DNA of 64,000 nt from Marinoscillum sp040218045 (lineage in GTDB: Bacteria > Bacteroidota > Bacteroidia > Cytophagales > Cyclobacteriaceae). The position numbers were made by a program, and so were the translations under genes. Where the stretch lies: the NCBI GenBank assembly GCA_040218045.1, contig JAVJQA010000005.1, positions 1 to 64,000 on the forward strand, read 5' to 3'. The notes beneath the pieces were generated by a model. The model was not told the origin of the DNA. It was given only the letters and a program-made list of their open reading frames with translations, and ran no database searches. Of the stretch, positions 9,194 to 18,077 are shown piece by piece (the first letter of the stretch is position 1; every line of letters starts with the position of its first letter).

Positions 9194-12100
9194 ATGCGCT
9201 ACCTAACCCTAATTGTATTAATCTTCTCCACTTATCTCAGTTACTCCCAGGATCTCTTCCACAGCCGACATACGAGTTATCGTACCTTCATTTACAAAAT
9301 CACCAATGAGGAGGCTAGAGAGATTAACAGTGGGAAACATTGGGTAGTGGATTCTGCTTTTTTTCACACCTTAGTTGATACTTATCCAACAGATAGCTTA
9401 TATCAGAAGGAATTACTCTCAGGTCATTATTTGAAGGTTTATGCAGAGGGCAATCACCTCCAGCTGGAATACACCTCCGTACAACCATATGATATTGCCG
9501 TCTTCAACAATAGTACAGACCTCAATCTGAAGGTGTTTGATCTACTGGGAACGGTGATCCAGGATGCTAAGGTGAAAGTAAAAGGCAGAAGAGTTTCTTA
9601 CGATAAAAGGACTCAAACCTATCGGATCAGGAAGTCCAATAAAAAGGGTTTGATCAGTGTGAGCCATGATGGTCATATTGCTTATTATCAGCTAGATCGC
9701 CGCTTAAACAACCCTTTGCCCAAACGTGTTTTTCGGAAAACTATTTATGGATCGCCGCTCAAATATGCCTGGCGGCCAGTCAGGTTTGTGGTTTATATTC
9801 CGATTGATGGTGTAAAGTCAATAGTGAGAAGGTATCCTACCGGATCAATTGGTAAAATTACTCATCATTCAGAAAGACTCTTTCACACCGTGGCATGCTG
9901 GTTTGACGACTATCACTGTGACTGGTACGGCGATGATTGGAAGTTTCGAGAAAAGCATAAGGGCTATATGGTATTTTCCAAACCTAAGTACATGCCTGGA
10001 GATACTGTGAGATTTAAGGCTTTCATAACTAAGAAAAATGGAAAGCCAATTACTAAACCAATGGAGGTGTCCATTTATCACTACCCAAAAACCATAAACC
10101 TTGGGGAGATAATTCCATACGATGATGGCGGCTATGCTCATGAGTTTGTCTTAAGTGATACCCTTGATCTAACTCTTGATAAGAGCTATACAATAGACCT
10201 AAGTGACCATCGTGACCGGACGTATATCAGCCAAAGTTTTCAGTATGAAGAATATGAACTGGGTAAGATCAAACTATCATTAAATGTGCCCGAGAGTGTT
10301 CAGTATCGTGGAGATACTGCCGTTATTGAAGTAAAGGGCACTGATGAAAATGATTTGAATTTGCTAGATGGCCGCCTGGAGGTTTTGGTAAGCCCGTCTT
10401 CAATGCTGGAATATTTTGAGGATAATTTATTTGTGCCAGATACCCTGGCTTACTACACTTTAGCACTGGAGCCCCGGGGTACCACAAAGGTCAAGGTTCC
10501 TGATTCCATTTTTTCGAGAGCCAATATGAGCTACAAAGTGGAGGTAAGATTGCTGACCTCTGACAATGAGCGCCTAGCGGAAAGTGAGTACCTGACTTTT
10601 TATGAGCATCGGGCCTTTTATGATTATGAACTAGAGGATGATTCTATAAGGCTCACCTATGAGCTCAATGGGAAAGAACAGGAGAAGGTAGTAAATGTGG
10701 TGGGCTATGATGCATTTTTGAATCCGGTAGATACCCTTTCCCTTGACTTGCCAGCAGCATTTGGATTGAATCCATATTTTGAAACTTATCAAGTAATTGC
10801 TGAGGGTAAATCCAGGCTCAATATTGATATTTCAGAGGAGGAGCCTTTGCTGTCCTTCAGGGCACAGAGGACTACCGATTCACTGATAGTAGAGAGTGTT
10901 AATTCAAGGAAAATCCCATTTGTGTATTACCTCTATAAAACCAATCAAGAAATTCAGCGGGGTAACGGTAAAGAACTGACCATTAATAAGCGCACTTCTA
11001 CCAATCAGAATTACTATTTAGCGGTGCAGTATTTATGGGGTGGCCGTGTAGTAGATAACAATTATGAAATTGCTCTGGATAAAAATAAGCTCCAAATCAA
11101 TGTTACCACACCACCTGTAGTCTACCCCGGACAAAAAGTAGAGCTCCAAATAGATGTGATGGACTCCAGGGGCAAACCTGTTGCTGATGTAGATATTTTG
11201 GCTCATGGACTGACTAAGAAATTTAAAGCACAACCTGTCAATATGCCTGTTTATGATGAAGGTAAAAAGGATCGGCAGCTAATCAATACCTTTGAACTTG
11301 ACGAAGAACCTCCTTATCAAGAGTCTCAGCCTTATGTCTATGAGCGCTGGAACCCACTGATGGCGCTTGACTCTATTGAGTATTTCAAGTTTTTGTATCC
11401 AAAAGGACTGTATCGATATGATTATACTCCGCAGGATAGTATTACTCAGTTTTCACCGTTTGTGATTCGGGATGGGGTTATTCAGTCAGTAGCAGTGGTT
11501 TATGTGGATCGTGTACCAGTGTACTTTAGCTGGGCTACCGATGAGCCCTATAGCCTCGCGGTGGACTCGGGATATCATCAGGTACAGATACGAACCGAAG
11601 TGTACGAGTATTTCCTGGACAGTCTTTATTTCAGTGAGGGCAAGAAGTTGATTTTTTCGGTGGATCATAACGACTTGCCTAAGGAGGTTAGGGTGTACGA
11701 ACGTGGTTCTGAGGTTACGGAAAGCGAGCGCAGTAATTTGTCTCGCTATGTGATGCCCTACCGGTATACTTTTCAGGACCGCTTTGGGTTTTTTCGACAA
11801 GGTGATCGTTACTTCTCTGTAAAACCAGGACGATATCCACACTTGGCTGGCCCGACGCGAGTGCGTAATGTTGACTTTGGGGTTTTTGGTGATTTTAGTC
11901 AAAAATACCCTTTTGAGTCATTCTTTGAATACGAACTGAACGAAGGGCTGATCAAAATGAGAAGCAAGGACGAAAAGGAGTTGGTTCCTACTTATTTCAA
12001 TCAATCAGTACGGAAGGAATTTGAAGATTTGGTTTACTCCGAAGGTTCACTTCGGGAAAACTGGCAGCAGGAACTGAAAAGACGAAGGGTGCAGTCCCGG

Positions 12101-15046
12101 AAATACTCCAACCCCGGGTTCACCAGATCGGGGCAAGGTGAGCTCATTGTAGAACATGATAGGGATATTGAAGAATCAATACTCAATACACTGCTCTTTA
12201 AGCATGACGATCCAGATTTTTTAAGAGTGTATCCTGGGTCTAATCTATCATTTCATGCACTTAGAAGTGGATTTTATCGGTTGATTTATTTGGTTGAAAA
12301 TGGAGCCTATGCAGTTGAAGATTCTATAAGTGTGCAGGTGGATGGCACAAATCACCTGCGGTTTGAGGAGGAGTTACAGCCTAAAGACTCTTTTAGCTTA
12401 AAGCTGAATACGCTGATGGATTCTTATTTCGAGAAGCAAGGCAATAACCCATTGAACAGAGAAGCGAAAGACGAGCTGTTTCGTACTTATCAGCAACAGT
12501 ACCAATATTTTGGAGCCGGGGAAACCATTACGGGATATGTGTATTCCAGTGATGGCGAGGCATTGCCTGGAGTAAGTGTGCTGGTGAAGGGAACCACTTT
12601 TGGCACGGTTACTGATATTGATGGATACTACTCCATTAAAGTCCCTTATGCTTATCAAGAGCTCAACTTCTCCTTTATTGGATTTTCCAGTAAGGATATT
12701 GCGGTAGGGGAAATGAATGGATCTGTGGTGTTGGATTATGATGTTCAGCAATTACAGGAAGTAGTGGTAGTGGGTTACTCAAGTGTGGAGAAAAAGTCTC
12801 TTAGTGCTGCTAGTGTCTCTGTTTTAAATGGTCGTGTAGCTGGGGTTGCAATTGCAGAGTATCCGGCTGACGTGGCAGTGATGATTCGGGGAGTAGGTAG
12901 TATTTCTGGTGATTCCAATCCTTTAATCATTGTTGATGGAGTGCCTTATCTGGGTGATATGGATGATTTGGATGCCAGTGAAATCGATGAAATGAAAATC
13001 CTGAAGTCCGCTGAGCTTTCTGCATTATATGGAGCACGGGCAGCTAATGGAGTATTGTTTATCAGCACGAATGGTGCTTTGAAGGCTGATCCCCTTGCCA
13101 ATATTAAAGGGGCAAAGGCTTCAAGTGACTTTATGGAAGCCGTGGATCAATCCAGCACCATTAGAAATAATTTCTCCGATGAAGCTTTTTGGCAACCTGC
13201 GCTCAAGACGGATCGAAAAGGGCAGGTGAAGTTTGAGGTAACTTTTCCAGATGACATTACCCAGTGGGAAACATTTGTATATGCTATCAATGATCAAAGG
13301 CAAACAGGAAAAACCAGAAAGGGGATCAAGTCTTTTAAGCCACTTGCGGCTCAGTTGAGTTTGCCCAGGTTTCTCTTGTCGGGTGACAGCACTGAAGCCA
13401 TTGGGAAGTCCCTAAATTATGGATTGGACACTGTCGAAGTTAAAACCACCTTTGAAGTGGGTGGTCAGGAAGTGTGGACTAAAAACGAGACCCTGATCAA
13501 TGCAGTTGTTGATACGCTTAAAGTAGTGGCAGGAGACTCTGACTCCTTAAAAGTAACCTACTATCTCACGAGAACGGATGGCTATTTTGATGGCGAGAAG
13601 CGGAAACTACAAGTATTTCCTGTTGGGCTGGAGAAAAATGAAGGACAATATGCCGCGCTCTATGGAGATACTACAGTGGCCTGGAGCTTTGCCGATAGTT
13701 TAGGTACTGTTAGTTTCTATGCCAATGCCCGATCGATGGATTTACTTCAAAGGAAGATCGCATACTTGATTGAGTATCCTTATGGTTGCAATGAACAGTT
13801 GGCCAGTAAACTGATCGCTCTTCTGGTTTCGAAGCATTTGCATGATGAACTGGAGATTAAGGCCGCACGAGATGGACAGATCAAACGCATCATCAAAAAG
13901 CTCCTGAATAACCAAAATGGTGACGGACTTTGGGGTTGGTGGAATAACTCATCAACGAGCCTTTGGATTTCCACTCACGTCATAGAAGCACTTACACTGG
14001 CAGTGGAGAATGGGTTCAAAGTAGGACTGAATAACTCGGTGATCACGGATGAAGCAGTTTGGAATTTGACCGCTAAAAAGCCGGTGCATGATCAGGTAGA
14101 CTGGTTGTATATAGCCCAGATGTTAACGCTTGACTTGGATCGACTGAGTTTTATCCATCAACTCGATACCAGTAAGCTGACCATTCAGTCAAAGCTAAGG
14201 CTGGAATGGGTGAAAGGAGAACACGGTCTATCAACAGACAAGGACTGGTTATTGGCTTTATTGAGTAAAGATCAAATGGGTCGCCAATTTATATCGGATA
14301 CCAGCCGCCATATTTCCTACTATAGTGACCGATCCATGGAATATACCACAATGGCACTGCGGTTGCTAAGCCGCGATAGCGCTTTTGATGTCCGGCCAAT
14401 GGAGGACTATTTGATTGATAAGATGTCCAGCTCATTCTATACTAACACCTATACAACCTCCAAAGTGCTGGCCATCCTGGCTCCTTCACTGTCAGGTGAA
14501 AACCAGGGGTTGACCGCAACAATGACACTGGATACAGATCAGAAAAAGACTATTGATGTGTTTCCTTACGAAACGACATTTGCGCCTGGAGAATTTAAAC
14601 TTGACAAATCTGGACTGATGCCAATCTATGTCAATGCTTATCAGACTTATTGGGAAAAGAGACCAATATACGATACCACGCGTTTTCAAGTGAGGTCTTT
14701 TTTTGAATCTGGGGCCACTACATTATCTGCCGGAGAGCAAGAAACATTGATTGTAGAAGTAGAAGTGGCTCGTGAAGCAGAGTACGTGATGGTAGAAGTG
14801 CCGATTCCGGCGGGCTGTTCCTATGCGTCCAAGTCTAATTATTATCAAAGAGAAGTCCACCGGGAGTACTTCAAAGAGAAAGTTTCTATTTTCTGCAAAA
14901 GATTAGACAGAGGAATACACCGCTTTGAGGTAGAGTTGCTGCCTCGGTATAGAGGCAGTTACACGCTCAACCCAGCAAAAGCAGAATTGATGTATTTCCC
15001 CATTTTTTACGGACATGAAGGAGTGAAAAGGTTTAGAGTCGATTAG
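9194..15046 (+). CDS. Alpha-2-macroglobulin family protein with SusC-like carboxypeptidase-regulatory and TonB-plug insert
   Basis: 1950 residues with a cleavable signal peptide (MRYLTLIVLIFSTYLSYSQ) and no lipobox. Macroglobulin beta domains cover the first half (for example KYMPGDTVRFKAFITKKNGK). About residues 1110-1188 form a carboxypeptidase-D regulatory-like domain (GYVYSSDGEALPGVSVLVKG), followed by QEVVVVGYSS and a TonB-plug-like stretch to about 1293 containing MIRGVGSISG, PLIIVDGVPY and ALYGARAANGVLFIST. This is the N-terminal signature of SusC-type outer-membrane receptors, but no beta barrel follows. Instead the A2M central domain begins (FWQPALKTDRKGQVKFEVTF) and then the thioester domain with YPYGCNEQLAS, Cys1532 at 13787-13789. 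The second thioester residue is N where I or L is usual. The insert lies where the bait region is expected. The stop abuts the convergent TPR gene with no gap. Confidence 0.88.
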   Translation: MRYLTLIVLIFSTYLSYSQDLFHSRHTSYRTFIYKITNEEAREINSGKHWVVDSAFFHTLVDTYPTDSLYQKELLSGHYLKVYAEGNHLQLEYTSVQPYDIAVFNNSTDLNLKVFDLLGTVIQDAKVKVKGRRVSYDKRTQTYRIRKSNKKGLISVSHDGHIAYYQLDRRLNNPLPKRVFRKTIYGSPLKYAWRPVRFVVYIPIDGVKSIVRRYPTGSIGKITHHSERLFHTVACWFDDYHCDWYGDDWKFREKHKGYMVFSKPKYMPGDTVRFKAFITKKNGKPITKPMEVSIYHYPKTINLGEIIPYDDGGYAHEFVLSDTLDLTLDKSYTIDLSDHRDRTYISQSFQYEEYELGKIKLSLNVPESVQYRGDTAVIEVKGTDENDLNLLDGRLEVLVSPSSMLEYFEDNLFVPDTLAYYTLALEPRGTTKVKVPDSIFSRANMSYKVEVRLLTSDNERLAESEYLTFYEHRAFYDYELEDDSIRLTYELNGKEQEKVVNVVGYDAFLNPVDTLSLDLPAAFGLNPYFETYQVIAEGKSRLNIDISEEEPLLSFRAQRTTDSLIVESVNSRKIPFVYYLYKTNQEIQRGNGKELTINKRTSTNQNYYLAVQYLWGGRVVDNNYEIALDKNKLQINVTTPPVVYPGQKVELQIDVMDSRGKPVADVDILAHGLTKKFKAQPVNMPVYDEGKKDRQLINTFELDEEPPYQESQPYVYERWNPLMALDSIEYFKFLYPKGLYRYDYTPQDSITQFSPFVIRDGVIQSVAVVYVDRVPVYFSWATDEPYSLAVDSGYHQVQIRTEVYEYFLDSLYFSEGKKLIFSVDHNDLPKEVRVYERGSEVTESERSNLSRYVMPYRYTFQDRFGFFRQGDRYFSVKPGRYPHLAGPTRVRNVDFGVFGDFSQKYPFESFFEYELNEGLIKMRSKDEKELVPTYFNQSVRKEFEDLVYSEGSLRENWQQELKRRRVQSRKYSNPGFTRSGQGELIVEHDRDIEESILNTLLFKHDDPDFLRVYPGSNLSFHALRSGFYRLIYLVENGAYAVEDSISVQVDGTNHLRFEEELQPKDSFSLKLNTLMDSYFEKQGNNPLNREAKDELFRTYQQQYQYFGAGETITGYVYSSDGEALPGVSVLVKGTTFGTVTDIDGYYSIKVPYAYQELNFSFIGFSSKDIAVGEMNGSVVLDYDVQQLQEVVVVGYSSVEKKSLSAASVSVLNGRVAGVAIAEYPADVAVMIRGVGSISGDSNPLIIVDGVPYLGDMDDLDASEIDEMKILKSAELSALYGARAANGVLFISTNGALKADPLANIKGAKASSDFMEAVDQSSTIRNNFSDEAFWQPALKTDRKGQVKFEVTFPDDITQWETFVYAINDQRQTGKTRKGIKSFKPLAAQLSLPRFLLSGDSTEAIGKSLNYGLDTVEVKTTFEVGGQEVWTKNETLINAVVDTLKVVAGDSDSLKVTYYLTRTDGYFDGEKRKLQVFPVGLEKNEGQYAALYGDTTVAWSFADSLGTVSFYANARSMDLLQRKIAYLIEYPYGCNEQLASKLIALLVSKHLHDELEIKAARDGQIKRIIKKLLNNQNGDGLWGWWNNSSTSLWISTHVIEALTLAVENGFKVGLNNSVITDEAVWNLTAKKPVHDQVDWLYIAQMLTLDLDRLSFIHQLDTSKLTIQSKLRLEWVKGEHGLSTDKDWLLALLSKDQMGRQFISDTSRHISYYSDRSMEYTTMALRLLSRDSAFDVRPMEDYLIDKMSSSFYTNTYTTSKVLAILAPSLSGENQGLTATMTLDTDQKKTIDVFPYETTFAPGEFKLDKSGLMPIYVNAYQTYWEKRPIYDTTRFQVRSFFESGATTLSAGEQETLIVEVEVAREAEYVMVEVPIPAGCSYASKSNYYQREVHREYFKEKVSIFCKRLDRGIHRFEVELLPRYRGSYTLNPAKAELMYFPIFYGHEGVKRFRVD

Positions 15047-16300
15047 TCAGATATTGTCTTCATTAATAATCAAATAATTGGCTAACCACTGGAAAGCGAA
15101 TACCCCTAATAGGAATATTGTAGAGAATATGCTTGTCAGTTGGTCTGTGACCAATATTTGGTATAACGCCAGGAGTCCACAGATGGCAAGTCCTACAGTG
15201 TAGAGCGGAAGGGTGTATTGCTGCCTGCTGGAAGCAAATACCGTACTACATGGAATCATCATGGCAAAGCCAAAAATGGTTAGTCCAGTCCAAATGGGAT
15301 CGGTGGATAGCAATAATCCGGCCAGCCCAATGACAAAAATTGAAGCACATATACCCACCAGGTTAGCACTTGTTTTTTCATCTTCAGATAATAGATGTCT
15401 GCCGTAGTAATTGAGTCTGAGGAATAAATTACTCAGTGGGGCAATGATCCATGAAGAGAAGGCCAATATCATCAATATCATAAGTAAAGGCTCCAGAAAC
15501 GGAGCCAGGCCAGGGCTACTGTCTGCAACAGTACGCAGCACACGGAACCCTACATAGAACCCAATGATAAATCCCCATTGGTATTTTTTGCCCATGTTGC
15601 TGATCCAGAAGGAGTAAGCTAAGAACCAGCGATAGACCAGGTATTTTGCTTTGAGCGCTTGCAGCATGCCTGCTTGTGCATAGGTAAAATTGGGGTCATT
15701 TTTCAGTGCTTCTTTGAAATGGTGAAGTGCTTTCTTATGACTTCCATTTTCCAACTCATTCCAACCAATAGTTGTGTGGGTAAAGGCGTTGTTTGGGTCT
15801 CTATTTAGCGCTCCGTCAATGGTCTGTGAAGACTCATCTTTTCGATCTAGTTTCAACAGCGCCTTACTTCTGTTGTTTAAAGCAAGCAGGTTCTCTGAGT
15901 CAATTTCCAATGCCTTGTTGGCTAAATCCAGACCATCCGCGTACTTTTTACGTGCTATCTTGATGGAAGACCACAAGGCGAAATGATCCGCATCGTAGGG
16001 ATTGTAGGTGATGGCATTGTCCAGGCTTTTTTCTGCTTCATCATATTTCTTAAGATCAAGAAGGATTCTCGCCTTTTGGTAATGCAGATGATCTTCATCA
16101 GGGGCCAGGCGAATGGCATTGTTGATGACTTCCAGGGAGTCTTTCGGTTTTCCTTGCTGTAAGCTTACTTCGCTCAACATTGACAACACAATGGTATTGT
16201 TAGGGTCTTGTGCAAGTAGTGATGCCAGTATTTCAGACGCTTCATCATGTCTTTGTTGGCTTAAGAGTAGCTCTGCTCTTTGGATTAGGGATTCAGACAT
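15047..16300 (-). CDS. TPR protein with C-terminal membrane domain
   Basis: 417 residues from the ATG at 16300; an open TTG one codon earlier is not needed. The first about 220 residues are tandem tetratricopeptide repeats (for example ALNNRSKALLKLDRKDESSQ and AFTHTTIGWNELENGSHKKA). The remainder holds about five or six hydrophobic segments, so the TPR part is probably cytoplasmic and anchored to the inner membrane. It starts three bases after the stop of the TPR/AAA+ gene, which indicates one transcript and a shared process, perhaps with the TPRs as a docking platform for the ATPase. No enzymatic motif is visible, so the specific role is unknown. Confidence 0.75.
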   Translation of the reverse strand: MSESLIQRAELLLSQQRHDEASEILASLLAQDPNNTIVLSMLSEVSLQQGKPKDSLEVINNAIRLAPDEDHLHYQKARILLDLKKYDEAEKSLDNAITYNPYDADHFALWSSIKIARKKYADGLDLANKALEIDSENLLALNNRSKALLKLDRKDESSQTIDGALNRDPNNAFTHTTIGWNELENGSHKKALHHFKEALKNDPNFTYAQAGMLQALKAKYLVYRWFLAYSFWISNMGKKYQWGFIIGFYVGFRVLRTVADSSPGLAPFLEPLLMILMILAFSSWIIAPLSNLFLRLNYYGRHLLSEDEKTSANLVGICASIFVIGLAGLLLSTDPIWTGLTIFGFAMMIPCSTVFASSRQQYTLPLYTVGLAICGLLALYQILVTDQLTSIFSTIFLLGVFAFQWLANYLIINEDNI

Positions 16301-16303
16301 CAA

Positions 16304-17605
16304 TTACTTCTTAATGTTCATGTATTTCAAAATGTCATCATAGAGGCCAGAATCATTGGCATACAATGCAAAATTTTTGGCTGTGGTGAACCACTCTTTG
16401 GTACTCGCGTTATGCTTCTTAACAGCGTTGAGGAGGTCTTTGGTCTCTATCGGTTTGGGGATGCCATCAGCAAACGAACTGGACAGTTTTTCTTCGATGG
16501 CGATATCGATGATTGCTTCAAGGTCTGCACCGGAGAATTCACTCGTTTTTTTGGCTAGAGCCGAATAGTCAATGTCGCCCAAAGGTTTGCCTTTGAGTTT
16601 TAGTTGAATAATAGAAGCGCGGGCTTCCAGGTCGGGTGGTGGAACAAAGATGATTCTATCAAATCTGCCGGGTCTTCTGAAAGCAGAATCCAAATGCCAT
16701 GGCGTGTTGGTGGCACCGAGAATCAAAACACCTTCATTGTTATTGTCCATGCCATCGAGTTCCTGAAGAAACTGGTTGATCAGGTGCCGACCGCTAGATT
16801 GGCGCATGTCGCTTCTGCTGGCTCCCAGGGCATCTATTTCATCAAAAAACAACACACATGGGGCATGATCACGTGCCACTTCAAATATTCCGTGAAGGTT
16901 CTTCTCGCTACTACCTATCCACATATCGAGAATGTCATTCAATCCTATGGTGATAAAGCGAGCATTTACCTGACCGGCAGTGGCTTTCGCAATAAAGGTT
17001 TTACCACAGCCTGGAGGGCCGTATAACAACATTCCGCCTCCAGTCTTCTTGCCATAGGCTTTGTATAAATCAGGATGGTTCAATGGATGAATGATTTTCA
17101 TCTCAATTTCTTTTTTCACCTGATCCATGCCACCTACATCATTGAAATCGATGGCGGGTTTTTCTACAAATGGAGTAAGGTCTTCTTCAAAGTCGTTATC
17201 GGAGTGTTGCTCCATGACTTTAAGCTGGGCATCTAGCTCTTGGTCGGAGAAGCCGGGTTGAATGACCAGGATTCTTTTATAGACGTCCACTGCCTGTCCT
17301 ATTTCATTTTCCTTCACCAGAGCTTTGGTGTAAAGGATGAGGTAATCCAGGTTCGATGACTCTATGTTTAATAATTCCTCGAGTACGACACTGCATTTGC
17401 TAAACTGGTTCTGACCAAAGAAGACTTTTGCCAGGCCAAATGTGGCCCTGTTGTCTTCTGATTGTTCGAGGATTTTTTCGAACTCAGCTTGAGCTTCATC
17501 TAGCCTGCTTGCCGATAGCAAGGTTTCTGCCAGATGCAATCGCAGGGGGATGTTGTCTGGGGAAAATGATAAGGCCTCTCTGAGGTTTTTAATGTTTTCG
17601 TCCAT
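16304..17605 (-). CDS. TPR-AAA+ ATPase of the classical (Cdc48/katanin-like) AAA clade
   Basis: 433 residues from the ATG at 17605; the frame is open to a TTG at 17674 but the ATG begins the first TPR helix (MDENIKNLREALSFSP). N-terminal TPRs occupy about 1-120. The AAA module then starts with DFNDVGGMDQVKKEI, the entry sequence of classical AAA proteins. Walker A is GPPGCGKT (Lys202), Walker B is FFDEID (Glu256), sensor 1 is GATNTPW, and the arginine-finger box is FRRPGRFD; a C-terminal helical lid follows (FSGADLEAIIDIAIEEK). All catalytic residues are present, so it should be an active ATP-driven remodeller or unfoldase. Substrates are unknown. It is followed immediately by a TPR membrane protein and preceded by the VanZ-like and exosortase genes. 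Confidence 0.87.
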   Translation of the reverse strand: MDENIKNLREALSFSPDNIPLRLHLAETLLSASRLDEAQAEFEKILEQSEDNRATFGLAKVFFGQNQFSKCSVVLEELLNIESSNLDYLILYTKALVKENEIGQAVDVYKRILVIQPGFSDQELDAQLKVMEQHSDNDFEEDLTPFVEKPAIDFNDVGGMDQVKKEIEMKIIHPLNHPDLYKAYGKKTGGGMLLYGPPGCGKTFIAKATAGQVNARFITIGLNDILDMWIGSSEKNLHGIFEVARDHAPCVLFFDEIDALGASRSDMRQSSGRHLINQFLQELDGMDNNNEGVLILGATNTPWHLDSAFRRPGRFDRIIFVPPPDLEARASIIQLKLKGKPLGDIDYSALAKKTSEFSGADLEAIIDIAIEEKLSSSFADGIPKPIETKDLLNAVKKHNASTKEWFTTAKNFALYANDSGLYDDILKYMNIKK

Positions 17606-17690
17606 GTAGTCCTGGGTGGAGTTTCTCAAAAATGTAATATTACTTCTTCTGTTGAAAAACTCTTCTCCGAACAAGGCTTTTTAATTCAAT

Positions 17691-18077
17691 TCAGTGGTCA
17701 GGAAATTTCAATATGTACTGTTGGATTTTTGAGAAAGTATAAATCCCCAGCACATCAAACAGTAGGTCTACTAAGTCAAATGTCCGGCTTTCGAAAGCCA
17801 GTTGTGTGAATTCTTCAGCAATGGCAAATCCCAACACAACCAACGATCCCAGTGGAATACCATAATTCCTTATGGTGATATTTCGCTGACTAAGTGTGAA
17901 GTTGAGTAGGTAGGCCATTAGCCCATAGAGTGTGAAATGACCCACCTTGTCTCCAAAAGGAATGATTTTGGGCAGCCTCATCAACCAGTTCTTTTGATCA
18001 ACATCTGCCATGTAAATGATCAGGCAAAGGAAGATGAAGAAGAGGAGGGAAGGGAGGAGTTTAGTGGGTTCTGTCAT
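17691..18077 (-). CDS. VanZ-like membrane protein
   Basis: About 128 residues from the ATG at 18077 (MTEPTKLLPSLL); the frame extends to a TTG at 18104 but the ATG start overlaps the end of the exosortase gene by 17 bases, which favours translational coupling. Four hydrophobic segments and the motifs FGDKVGHFTLYGLMAYLL and AIAEEFTQL are characteristic of the VanZ-like family, whose best known member gives low-level teicoplanin resistance while most are uncharacterised. Here the tight link with exosortase N suggests it is an accessory of the protein-sorting operon, which is inference from position. Confidence 0.8.
   Translation of the reverse strand: MTEPTKLLPSLLFFIFLCLIIYMADVDQKNWLMRLPKIIPFGDKVGHFTLYGLMAYLLNFTLSQRNITIRNYGIPLGSLVVLGFAIAEEFTQLAFESRTFDLVDLLFDVLGIYTFSKIQQYILKFPDH

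Noticed and set aside
17606..17674. N-terminal extension of the AAA gene to TTG
   Set aside because: An ATG at 17605 starts exactly at the first TPR helix; the extension is not needed.
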